Assembly (NCBI GenBank): GCA_022315425.1
Contig: JAIUPT010000019.1
Location: 1,054,001-1,118,000, forward strand
Source of the DNA: Pseudevernia furfuracea
Lineage: Eukaryota > Ascomycota > Lecanoromycetes > Lecanorales > Parmeliaceae
DNA: 64,000 nt
Reading direction: 5' to 3'
Shown here one piece after another: positions 1 to 9,893 of this stretch. Below the pieces are notes generated by a model. The model was not told where the DNA came from and ran no database searches. It was given only the letters and a program-made list of their open reading frames with translations. Made by a program: the position numbers and the translations under genes. The stretch's first letter is position 1, and each line of letters starts with the position of its first letter.

Positions 1-2
1 GG

Positions 3-2300
3 CACAAGGCAGCAGATGGGTATTCGTCAACAACTACCCCTGCCGTCCCACCAGCGCACAGGAACAGGGGCGGAAATGGTTTCAGCAATGGACACATTAC
101 CTCACCTGAAGAGGAGGAGCTTGAGCGACTAGAAAAGCTTTTCAAAAAGCACGAGATGGGAGAAATTCCACGGGTCGACTGGTTGGACAAACTGGTCTTC
201 AAAGCCGTAGAAAAGCAAAGGCAGCTAGTAGAAACCTCAGTAAGAGTATCATCAAAAGCGAGGAGAAAATTGTCGACTTCTAGACCTGAGGTCGAAGACA
301 ATGATGGAGATTCCGATGAAGATGAAAAGGAAGAGGAAAGATATACGCTGTTGATTGACTTTCCAAGGTTTGATTTCCCTATCGTGTATACTGATCACGA
401 GTACCCTCCTCCCGCAATCTCATCTCAAGCTCACCACGCGCCGCCGACTGGCAATGTCAATTTGAAACCGCCACCTGAAGTACAGCTTGGTCCTGGTATC
501 AATGGAACAGGGGACGGATTGGGCGATGATGATGAGAATGCCCCTCCGCTGATCCGAATTTATGACCCGGAAGTTGGTGCCAAGGATAACCCAGCCGAGA
601 GTAAGCACAGAAGGCTTGTTCGAAGTCATCGAACTAGTGTCTTGGATCGAGACCTCAAGCCCAATGCGAAAATTCGGGATGAGTTGAACACAATCGTTTC
701 TTACGGCCCTACTCAAGAACTTAACGCGGAGGAGAAAGACTTGGTTTGGAAGTTCAGACATCATCTCACGCGCGATAAGCGGGCATTGACCAAGTTTGTC
801 AAATCCGTTGCATGGCATGACCAAAGCGAGGCTCGTCAAGCTGTCCAACTTCTCCCGAAGTGGACCGAGATAGATGTAGATGATGCTCTGGAGCTTTTGG
901 GGCCTACTTTTGATAATCCAGCGGTCAGAGCTTATGCCGTTGATCGCCTACGAGAGTCAGATGATGACGAGTTGCTTTTGTATCTTCTTCAGCTAGTGCA
1001 AGCCTTGAAATTCGAGAAGATATCTCCGGAACCGCAAAATGGCAGTACCCAAGATTCTTCATTGGCAAGGTTTCTCATATCGCGAGCAACGAAGAACCTG
1101 ATGTTGGGTAATTTCCTGCATTGGTACTTGATGGTGGAGTGCGATGACAGGAGCCCGGATCAGGTCAAGGAGCATCGAAAGTTATTTGCAAAGGTCGAGT
1201 TCGGTTTCATGACGGAGCTCATGAAACTTCCGGGAGGAGCAGAGCGACGAAAGACCCTCCTTCGGCAAGGAGAGTTGATCACGGTGCTGTCGAAGATCTC
1301 GAAAGAGATACGCTTCTCGAGAGAAGACCGACCTCGAAAGCTACAGCGACTAAAAAAATACCTCGCGGATCCCAAGAATGAATTGACCACCTTTGATCCT
1401 CCGTTACCGCTTCCTCTGGATCCAAGCGTCTCCATCGTTGGCTGCTACCCAGAGGAATCCCTCGTTTTCAAATCTTCTCTTTACCCTTTGCTCATCCACT
1501 TCAAGACTTCAGATGGCAAAAAATACCCAATCATCTTCAAAACAGGTGATGATCTCCGGCAAGACCAACTCGTAATCCAAATAATCTCGTTAATGGATCG
1601 TCTCCTACGGAAAGAGAACCTTGACCTTAAGCTCTCACCATACCGCATCTTAGCCACAAGCGCTAACGCCGGAGCTGTCCAATTTGTACCGTCCATGAGC
1701 TTGGCCGCGGCTTCCGCCAAGTATAAAGGCAGTATCCTTGCCTACCTGCGCGCCAACAACCCCGACACCACTGCCGATCTGGGTATCCGGCCGTCAGCCT
1801 TGGACACCTATGTGAAATCCTGTGCAGGCTATTGCGTGATCACTTACCTTTTGGGTGTGGGAGACCGCCATCTTGACAACCTCCTTCTTGCGCCATCCGG
1901 ACACTTCTTCCACGCTGATTTTGGCTACATACTGGGCCGTGACCCCAAACCCTTCGCACCCCAGATGAAGCTTTGTAAGGAAATGGTTGAGGGTATGGGT
2001 AGCTCCACCTCTCCACACTACGCCGCCTTCAAGTCGTACTGCTTTACTGCCTACACGACATTGCGGAAGTCGAGCAATCTCATTCTGAACCTTTTCAGTC
2101 TGATGGTGGATGCAAACATTCCTGATATCAAAGTAGAGCCAGGACGTGTGGTGGAGAAGGTTAGAGAGAGATTCCATCTTGAGATGAGTGAGGAGGAGGC
2201 GATGAGACACTTTGAGGGTTTGATTGTCGATAGTGTGGGAAGCATCTTTCCAGTCGTCATTGATACCATCCATAACATGATGCAAGGACTCAGGGCCTAA
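3..2300 (+). CDS. vps34: Class III phosphatidylinositol 3-kinase Vps34, 5'-partial
   Basis: Makes phosphatidylinositol 3-phosphate on endosomal, vacuolar and autophagosomal membranes, in complex with Vps15 and Vps30/Beclin. The frame is open to the left edge: before the first internal Met (position 156) it encodes HKAADGYSST... and EELERLEKLFKKHEMGEIPR, the acidic linker typical of fungal Vps34, so the gene begins outside the window and lacks roughly the first 150-200 residues (start of the C2 domain). Visible parts are the rest of C2, the helical PIK domain (LTRDKRALTKFVKSVAW...) and the complete kinase domain with DDLRQDQLVIQ, catalytic loop GVGDRHLDNLLL and activation loop HADFGYILGRDPKP. 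The end IHNMMQGLRA resembles fungal Vps34. No intron is needed in the visible part. It is convergent with the following phosphatase gene. Confidence 0.95.
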   Translation, partial: HKAADGYSSTTTPAVPPAHRNRGGNGFSNGHITSPEEEELERLEKLFKKHEMGEIPRVDWLDKLVFKAVEKQRQLVETSVRVSSKARRKLSTSRPEVEDNDGDSDEDEKEEERYTLLIDFPRFDFPIVYTDHEYPPPAISSQAHHAPPTGNVNLKPPPEVQLGPGINGTGDGLGDDDENAPPLIRIYDPEVGAKDNPAESKHRRLVRSHRTSVLDRDLKPNAKIRDELNTIVSYGPTQELNAEEKDLVWKFRHHLTRDKRALTKFVKSVAWHDQSEARQAVQLLPKWTEIDVDDALELLGPTFDNPAVRAYAVDRLRESDDDELLLYLLQLVQALKFEKISPEPQNGSTQDSSLARFLISRATKNLMLGNFLHWYLMVECDDRSPDQVKEHRKLFAKVEFGFMTELMKLPGGAERRKTLLRQGELITVLSKISKEIRFSREDRPRKLQRLKKYLADPKNELTTFDPPLPLPLDPSVSIVGCYPEESLVFKSSLYPLLIHFKTSDGKKYPIIFKTGDDLRQDQLVIQIISLMDRLLRKENLDLKLSPYRILATSANAGAVQFVPSMSLAAASAKYKGSILAYLRANNPDTTADLGIRPSALDTYVKSCAGYCVITYLLGVGDRHLDNLLLAPSGHFFHADFGYILGRDPKPFAPQMKLCKEMVEGMGSSTSPHYAAFKSYCFTAYTTLRKSSNLILNLFSLMVDANIPDIKVEPGRVVEKVRERFHLEMSEEEAMRHFEGLIVDSVGSIFPVVIDTIHNMMQGLRA

Positions 2301-2653
2301 GCGTATCGGCCGGATGAAAGCATGAAAATGCAGCATCCACGGGATGTTGTCGTAATGAATGTGGTGAAATTAAGAAAAAACGTCAATGCTTATTGGTCGG
2401 TCGACGATGAATAACGGCAGTCGAACCTCCTCATGTCAACCTTTGAATCAATATTGATTATCGATAAAGGCTTCTAGGACATGCCTGAGTATCTTTTCCA
2501 TGAAGTCAATCTGTTGGTTGTCAAAAATGGTATCAAGAACGCTGGTGAATACGTTATCTGCTTGCAATCCGGGAAGCATTTCCACCTACGCGTCTTGTCT
2601 TTATACATTCATCATTCTCTACTATATACTTTCTCAAATATATACCCAATGCC
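2301..2653. other. Convergent intergenic region
   Basis: 353 bp between the stop of vps34 (+) and the stop of the Ppn2-like phosphatase (-). It should hold both 3' ends. I see no conserved ORF or RNA gene; a 70-codon open frame here resembles nothing I know. Confidence 0.6.
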
Positions 2654-4490
2654 TCACCTCTTAGCCACTTTTCTTTCCTCAGGCTCCCGGTAATCTTTAC
2701 ACTGTATACTTATCACCTTGGGCTTCTCTGCCACTACGTCGTTGTCAATGATCAGCGCAGACAGCTTTCCACCTTTGACACAACCGGTGTCCAGGCCTAT
2801 GCTGTATTTCTGGATTTGTAGGCCCCGTCGGGAGTCGTGGCCATAGATGACAGTGGAACGTTCGTGTGAAGGGATGAGGGACTGGTATTTATTCCATAGC
2901 TAGGAACCCCATTAGCATCCGAGACGTGCAGTCGTGAATGAAGAAGTGACGAGTTAATGACTTCAAGAAATACGTACTTTAAACCACGGCGTTCCCTTCG
3001 CGCTGCTGCTGGGAACGTGGGTATCAAGATCGATTGTCCTCATATGCATCACGCCCATGGGATCTTGTCTTTCCAAACGCACACCTGGTACCAACCCGGC
3101 GTGTACAACATGGACATCGCCCAGGCCTTTGATCTGACCTATATCTAGTATCACGGGGCAAGAAGCCATGTAATCGATCTGCCTCTTTGTGAAGGACTCG
3201 GCCAGCCGCCGATCAACGGCGTCGCCATGCGAAAAGCTTTCCTTTTCTAAGTCTTCGCTCTCGTCTTCGCTGTCGTTCTGCCTCATGTCTTCGGGCATGC
3301 CAGCTGCGGGCGGTGCTGGTGTTTTCCTGCCCTTTTGTTCTTGGGTTAAACGATGAGAATACAGATCGCGGTAGGCTAGGAGGACGCGGTCTTCGTGGTT
3401 TCCGCGGACACAAGAAGCGTGAGCTGACATGGCAAGGTCGATGACTGCTGGAGAAGACGGGCCTTTCGAGATGAAGTCCCCAGCGAAGATCAGATGGTCG
3501 GCCCTGGATTCGTATTGCACTTCTGCCAGCAGGTTCTCGACTGTCATAGCCACGTATCAACTACCTTGTCTTCCTGATGGCGAGCCAAAAAAGCAGATTG
3601 ATAAACTTACGTTCATCACTACAACCATGAACATCTCCGATCACAATCAATCTCTTTCGGTCTTCTCTCGCCGGAACAAGATCTTGATCTAGCGTCTTCA
3701 CCTGAACCATGTCTAGAAATTCTGGCCTCATGTTCTCCCCAAACCACCCCTCCCCCGTCTTCATCCTTTCTTTCAATGCTTGGCTCAAGAGCCGGTTCTC
3801 GGTCCACGTAGGACCTGCCCAGTAATGCCAGTTTCCCCATGTCAAGCTCAGCAGCATAAACAAAAGGAGCACATATCGCCGAACTCGTGGTGCTGAGCAT
3901 ACTTGTATCCAGTTGGGAGAAGAGTAACCGGGAGATCCGGGAGAGGATGAGGATGGTGTGTACGGATTGTTTTTCCATTCATTGCGGATGAGGTCGATGA
4001 GAGGCCGTCGCTTTTGATACGATTGATAGGCCCGAACATCATGCTGAGGTATTCTGTAATCATTGTTCCTCAGACCTCCGGTGTACATGTCTTTCCTATG
4101 CAATACAGTAGTCCGAGGAGGCACCCCGTTCCACTCATGTATGTCGGGCCGGTGCTTCTCAGACAGAGCGTGGATACTGTCGGCAGAGTTACTGTTCTCT
4201 CGCAGCCTTGGAGGGATGGAGGAATTGTAGTGCTGACTATGCGGCTGAAGGGCGGGATGGAAAGTGAGGTCTCTTTGCATGCCGTAATCAGTATTCAAGA
4301 CGTGCAGGTCGCAATCGGATAGTTCATCCTCAGAGGGATACTCGTCCCCACTACCATAATCGTCATATTGTGGAGGAGGGTCGGGATGTTGAGGATGTGC
4401 TTCGGGATCGGACGGCGCATCCATCTTGTTCACAGCTGTCTTGGCTCGTCGCTCTAATCGAGCAAAGGCAAGCAATTGTATGGAGGGCAT
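2654..4490 (-). CDS. Membrane-anchored calcineurin-like metallophosphatase (Ppn2-like)
   Basis: Three exons read on the minus strand: 4490-3611, 3540-2978 and 2899-2654, with introns 3541-3610 (phase 1) and 2900-2977 (phase 0); they join to 562 residues. Metallophosphatase motifs occur in order across the exons: GDVHGC (from residue 285), GDFISKGP, RGNHED, the C-terminal YGHDSRRGLQ and DTGCVKGGKL, which together supply the two-metal site. One hydrophobic segment (about residues 206-222, YVLLLFMLLSLTW) precedes the catalytic domain and the N-terminal 200 residues are acidic and disordered, so a type II membrane protein is likely. This layout matches yeast Ppn2 (YNL217W), a vacuolar zinc-dependent endopolyphosphatase. 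Polyphosphate as substrate is inferred from family resemblance; a bis(5'-nucleosyl)-tetraphosphatase-like activity is the alternative. Confidence 0.88.
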
Positions 4491-4836
4491 TCGTATGTAA
4501 TTTGTTTAGCAGCAGCCACTAGTGACGCGCGGACTAAAGGTAAGATCTTATGGAAAACAGTCGGCTAAGTTGCCGAACTCATTACTTTAGGGTTGCGGCA
4601 GATACTAGAGCTACGGTATACGATAGGTGTAGTACTCGACTAGGTACTCATACTCGTAATCTGGTCAGCAATATTCTATAGATTGGTAAGTTGAAACGAC
4701 TTTACATCTCTATCCTTCTATGCTTAATACATACTATCACTGCTATGTATTATAAAATGTCAGGGATTTGGTTGTCAGATCACTGGAAATATCGATAAAA
4801 TTTCTGCCCTGGTCAGTCAAGACACCAACACTGATT
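4491..4836. other. Intergenic, upstream of phosphatase gene
   Basis: 346 bp between two minus-strand genes. It should contain the promoter of the phosphatase gene and the 3' end of the tcd1-like gene. No ORF or RNA gene recognised. Confidence 0.5.
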
Positions 4837-6472
4837 TCATCTATATTGATGGTAATGCCTCTCTTCCCCTCTCCGTCTTTCCACGAGTTGCAGCACTTCC
4901 GTGCTATAGATTTCTTCAGGTCTCCGGCCTCCGTTTAATACTTCCTTCTCATGTGCCGCCGTCTCGTCTTTGGTCATGCACACCAAGTCATTCAGACTTA
5001 GTCTTACGCTTCTCTGCCCTTCTCGATTCTCCTCGATTTGGAATCCACCCTCGGGCACTTTCCACCTCACCAACGCCAATCTCGTTGGCAAATTGCTCAC
5101 GACGCTCTTTCCTCGATAAACCTCTTCGACCAGGTATCCCACGTCATCTTTTGTCACGGGGATCTTGAGACCCAGAGAGTTTGCTCCCTCGTGCCTTGCC
5201 AACCGCTCCTCCAGACCTTGCAGATTTGCCAAAATGTTATCGTACATCTTCTCCCTTCCCTTGCCCGCTCCGCTTTCGTGAGGGTATCCGGTAAGCTCCA
5301 AAACGACAAAGTTTGCCGCGGTGTATCCAAAAACAGCGGGCATCGTGCCCAAGACCGGCAAAATCCTGGCTCGGAAATCCGGTAACACGCTCAGCTCGTT
5401 CGTCCGGCCCTTTAAGAACTCTTCCTCTGGCAGCGGCAGCAACTGCGCTTTTCCTGGGCCGGGTTTCTCGGTTGAGTATACCACTGGGATCGCTTCGCTA
5501 ACGCCTAGAGCTCGTAGTCTCCGTCTTGTCACTCTTGATAATGGATCCTCCACACTCGCGCTGATGTCTCCTACGGACACTCTCGTGGGATCACTCTTAC
5601 AACCTGCACCCATAGAGCTGACCACTTTGATATCATGCTTATGACAATACTCCAGCAAAGCGACTTTGCTGTCAATGTTGTCAATCGCATCAACCACATA
5701 ATCTGGATGTCGGCCCTTGCCTGCACACCACGGTCCAAGTAGCCTCTCCGCCTGCTCTTCTTTCCAGACTTCATTGAAACGCTCCCATTGCACCCATGGT
5801 ACTACTGCCTGTAATCGTTTCGGCACGCATTCCACTTTCGGAGTGCCAACGTCAGCCAGGGTGGCAACGGCATGTCTGTTGAGAGATGAGAGAGTGACTT
5901 GGTCGAAGTCAATGAGGCGAATCCTTGAAACACCGGAGCGGGCGAGAGCTGAGGTGCAATGTGAGCCAACGCCGCCAAGGCCGACGACAATAATAAAGGA
6001 GTCGCAGAGGAGGGCAAAGCGATCGGAGCCAAGGAATGAAGCAGTACGGGTGAGTTGCTCGGTGATCAAATCTGAAGAGTTCAGCATGCGCCCTCGACAG
6101 GTTGATAGACCTTAGATAGGTAGACCTTTATCGTAATCACCCTGCTGGGCACGACGAGCGAGAGCAGATACTCTTTCATCTTCTCTGCTGGCGTTCGGTA
6201 ATCGCGAGGCAGCACCAAAGTCTGTGAGCTTCACTGAGCCGATGAGCATAGATCCCGTTTGCTTTAATCAAGAAGTCTAAACGTACCATGTCTGCATGGT
6301 GAGTTTCATTCAGCTCTGGAATCGATGCTTTCAACTCTTGCACAGCCTCCTTGCGTCGAATCGCTTGTGTTCCATAGATGAGTCCCGCAACAGTCACACC
6401 AGAGAGGACGGCCGCTGCGGCAAGCTGTACATGGTGAGAGGAAGCTTGACGTTCAAACCAGGAAGTCATCAT
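4837..6472 (-). CDS. tcd1: tRNA threonylcarbamoyladenosine dehydratase (TcdA/Tcd1 family)
   Basis: E1-like (ThiF) enzyme that converts t6A37 of ANN-decoding tRNAs to cyclic ct6A using ATP; fungal members sit at the mitochondrial outer membrane. Three exons: 6472-6287, 6228-6126, 6071-4837, with introns 6229-6286 (phase 0, GTACGT donor) and 6072-6125 (phase 1), giving 507 residues. The N-terminus has a hydrophobic segment (VQLAAAAVLSGVTVAGLIYG) as expected for membrane anchoring, then LTDFGAASRL and ALARRAQQGDYDKDLITEQL, built only after splicing. Key motifs are the nucleotide loop IVVGLGGVGSH, IDFDQVTLSSLNRHAVATL, VDAIDNIDSKV and MGAGCKSDPTRV. I chose the Met beginning MTSWFERQ; a longer in-frame start at 6550 adds 26 unconserved residues. 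The first acceptor is a tandem site (CAG and, 5 bp later, AAG); only the AAG site keeps frame with the preferred donor. Confidence 0.93.
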
Positions 6473-7893
6473 TTCTTGAGGCTTAGGCTTTGGACTCCGG
6501 GCAATACGCGAATACTTTGTCTGCGAGTTACAACTTCCCCGTCTGTCCATAGTTTGCGATCCGCATCATGATGATAATTCACCAGAAAATCGCCCGGCCA
6601 GTATGTCGGGCAAGAAAAGGTTGTGAGACGTCGTTGACTCGTTGGCCCATGTTAGAGGCGAGGACGCTAGAGGCGGCGATCTCCCGAGTTCATCGGGTGC
6701 AGAGTAGAAGGTCCAAAAATCCTGGAATTATGATTTACGTTGGAAGCCAGCAAAGGTAAGATACTTCTTAGTACCTCTCGTACTGAGGTCAACCATGACA
6801 GGAAATTTACTGACGGAAGACCTTTAGTTCAACTCGATGCAGAAACTTCATCACCAGAGCTCCACGATGTCCCTACGCATACTGCTTCATCCCAGATTTG
6901 CCAAAGGACGCATGACTGAGAGACGTGAACAGAGATCTTAGAGTGCGAGTCTTTGGACTTGCAGTATGAACCGCGTGTGCTTCTTGCAATACCCTCATCC
7001 TTTACGTTCACCTGTCGAGCACTTCTGTATCTGTCCTTTCACTAGGGAGGGGCGGCTGGTTTTGCACTCTGATGGCGCCAGGCATGAGAGACGTGTAGCA
7101 GCCGTGACGATACTATCTTCCCAGATGCGATTTGCTGCTTCTCTGCGAGCCTGGCTTGGTGAACATTGGAGTGGCAAAGACTTCGCTAATGATGTGTTTG
7201 CACAGTAGTTTTCAATCGGAGAGGCACATTGCTCCGTATGTGATCCTCTTTACCGTCTTCTTCTACCACGCTTACAGGTGTTCAGGTCGCGGTGGTCCAG
7301 GCGTGCTCAGAAGGAGCGAAGCTACTGTTTTCCCCTAGTTTTGTTCCATGAAAGCGAGATGTGGTCAGCGATGGAAAGGGTCTTGGCTCAGTGATGAGAA
7401 ACGTGTCAAAAGCCAAATTTGATGGTAGCCTGTTGCAATTCGCTTTGTTTGAAAGAGCAGAGCAGATGACCGCAGTATGGCTACCGATGGTAACTTTGAG
7501 AGCTAATCTGGTACGTAACATTTCCGAGCAAATGCTTCCTTATTTACCCTATTCTTCGGGTTGCAAGACAAGGTTCGGATGTAGAATAGTCTCATTACTC
7601 CTTTCAAAGCTGTCTCACTACTGAAAAGTTGCCCCGAAGATATGCTGACTCGGACGGTCTCCACAGAGAGCCTGGCGTTACTGGAGACGGCGAATCTGCT
7701 AGATTTACCGCTTTACCCCAAATCGGAACAGTTTTCTATGTGATTGAAATTTGTACTTATGTGATTGTTCTACATTAATGCTACATGAAAGCTCTTGATC
7801 TAGAGGCGCGCTCATGACCTCCTTCATCCCTTACTCCTGATATATGACCTCCTTCACCCCTTACTCCTATTGCCTTCACCAACGCCTTTTCCA
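6473..7893. other. Long intergenic stretch without a recognisable gene
   Basis: About 1.4 kb of normal composition between the tcd1-like start and the end of the DUF4336 gene. Open frames up to about 90 codons exist on both strands but none shows a known motif or a convincing exon chain. Near 7813-7870 an imperfect direct duplication occurs (ATGACCTCCTTCATCCCTTA, then ATGACCTCCTTCACCCCTTA, 31 bp apart). A diverged pseudogene or a non-coding transcript cannot be excluded. Confidence 0.45.
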
Positions 7894-8891
7894 CTACTTG
7901 ACAGGAGAGTTCAGATGCCAATCAAAAACCTTCTTGAAGATGCCTTTTCCACCGCTTTCGATCACGTCGCCATGGCAGGGAATAATCCTGTCAAAGTCCC
8001 AGCTAGCAATCTTCCTCGCACTCTGATTGAAACCTTGACGGTCCCCCGCACTTGCGACGTACCAAAGGAATCTCTTCTGCCATGTCGCAAGTCCCATTGT
8101 ATTTTGCAATCCAATGAATAATTTCGTCAAGATGCCGGACGTTGGATCTTCGCTGGTCCTAGAGAATTGCTCGTTTGCTGGGAGATTGAACATCATACTG
8201 CATTAGAGTTTCGCAGTCAGTATTGAAAGAATAAATGAGGATAACTGGTTCTGAAACGAGTTTCGAGAGAAACCCATTCCAAGGCATGTTTCAAGACTCA
8301 AGGACACAGACTGCGAATATACGTACTCCGCCTCTATCAAAGTCCTGTCAGGTTTGTGAACAAGAACTAGCTCCTTGTTCGCATGGCTCCCCACATACTC
8401 GTAGTCGAACTCTCTGTCAAACTCGGGGTCGACTTTCATGCTTGCCTTGTTCGTCTGCGTCCATACATGTTGGAACTTGCTGCCGGCAGTAGCCTGGTCC
8501 TTTTCACGCTTCTCTGCCAAACCTTCGACACCTAGGAGCTTGGCTGATGGGTAGGCTTTGGTCCACTCAGTGATAAAAATATGATGCTCATAGTCCAGTG
8601 CGGCAATGTATCCAACTTTATTTCCCATGGATTCGACTGTAGAGCGGACCTCGGGTGTGAGAGCGGTGGGAGAGAAGACTGCGAGAGCGCCGGACTGCAG
8701 GCGTACTAGGTAGATGTACACATTAGCACGATAATAGAAAGCGCACCGAGGGTTGTACCAATGGTGCCTCGGCCACCAACCTTGAGTCTACCGAATCGAA
8801 GGAATGGCGCCGAGCACGTCGTAATGTTAGGAGTGACCTGGCGAATCACTATCACCTTGGAAGGATCCGAAGGAATGAGCTTTGAAGTCAT
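7894..8891 (-). CDS. DUF4336 family protein
   Basis: Three exons, 8891-8759, 8705-8327 and 8197-7894, with introns 8706-8758 (phase 1, GTGCTAATG branch) and 8198-8326 (phase 2, GTACGT donor), joining to 271 residues. The spliced protein carries the DUF4336 signature in order: QVTPNITTCSAPFLRFGRLK, GRGTIVRLQSGALAVFSPTA, YIAALDYEHHIFITEW, LIEADMMFNLPANEQFSRT across the second splice site, and the terminal block SWDFDRIIPCHGDVIESGGK. The family is related to metallo-beta-lactamase folds (the CHGD and LDYEHH histidines fit metal ligands), but its reaction is not established; I assign no substrate. Joining the conserved LIEAD to MMFNLPANEQ needs exactly the GA|GTACGT donor, which supports the model. 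Confidence 0.88.
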
Positions 8892-9893
8892 TCTGCAGAG
8901 CTGCTTTGAGTATTCTGATCAATGGTTGTAAGTTAGATCAGAGCTGGGCAATGTTTCTCAGTCTCCCACCAAATGTGAACTGATGACGTAGGCAAGAGAA
9001 TGAGATTTAAGATTGATCGATGAATTTGTTATCTTTAGGCCTAGATTAACTTGTCATGTATGTAATGTACATGAAAAGACCAATTAAAATGGGTATCCTT
9101 CGTCACTTCATCTATACAACGTTATAGATGAGTGCTGCCGATGCGTTTAACCCTTTCCTTTTGACCGCGGTCATTATTCCGAAAATAACCTAATATCAGG
9201 ATCTCGACTGCACTTATTATGATACAGCGGACCCCCTCGGACCATTGATCATGCATGCACTTCTGACGGAAGTCTGTAAGTCCCTGCAGCCTGCAACCAA
9301 ACCTAGAAGACAAGTTGCAGGATCCGAGCGTCGTAGGAAAATCTCTACTTTTTCAATATACGACAGAGTACGGTTTGGGGGAGCGCAGACATTTTCTCGG
9401 ACCAAATGTCGAGTTTTGAGGCATGTCTTGAGAGCCTGTACACTCAAAAGGTATTCCAAGGCTCGGTGTTGCCCCTCAAATAAACAACACTGACTCGCTC
9501 GTTGCTGGTTATCTTTGTTTCTATAAAGGAAAGTTAAAGTGTCAGGAGGAGTAGTAGAAAGGTCACTTTCCGCGTCACATATTGTTGAGGGGCAGGCAAG
9601 GTGCCAGAGAATTTGGCAGCTGAAGCGGTACAGATCCACAGAACAATGTCTATCGACAACAGGACCACCAACGAGGAGATCTCTCGTTCTTGAAGCAGTT
9701 CATGACTGACAGGCGTAAAGAGTCGAGAGAGTAAGTATAAGCGACTTGACACACATGATAACCGCATGACGCGTAATATCCATAATATTTACCAATCATC
9801 TTAGTGCGCACGTCATCTACGTTTCTGAACTTTCTGTAAACACATTCAAGGAGAGAATGACTGCCTTTATCTTAAGAGGTCCATCCGGGTCTC
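8892..9893. other. Divergent intergenic region
   Basis: About 1 kb between the starts of the DUF4336 gene (-) and the acetyltransferase gene (+), so it must carry both promoters. Short open frames (for example about 140 codons on the minus strand around 9217-9639) show no family motif. No RNA gene seen. Confidence 0.5.

Noticed and set aside
9217..9639. 140-codon minus-strand open frame
   Set aside because: No family motif, no exon partners, and it sits in a divergent promoter region.
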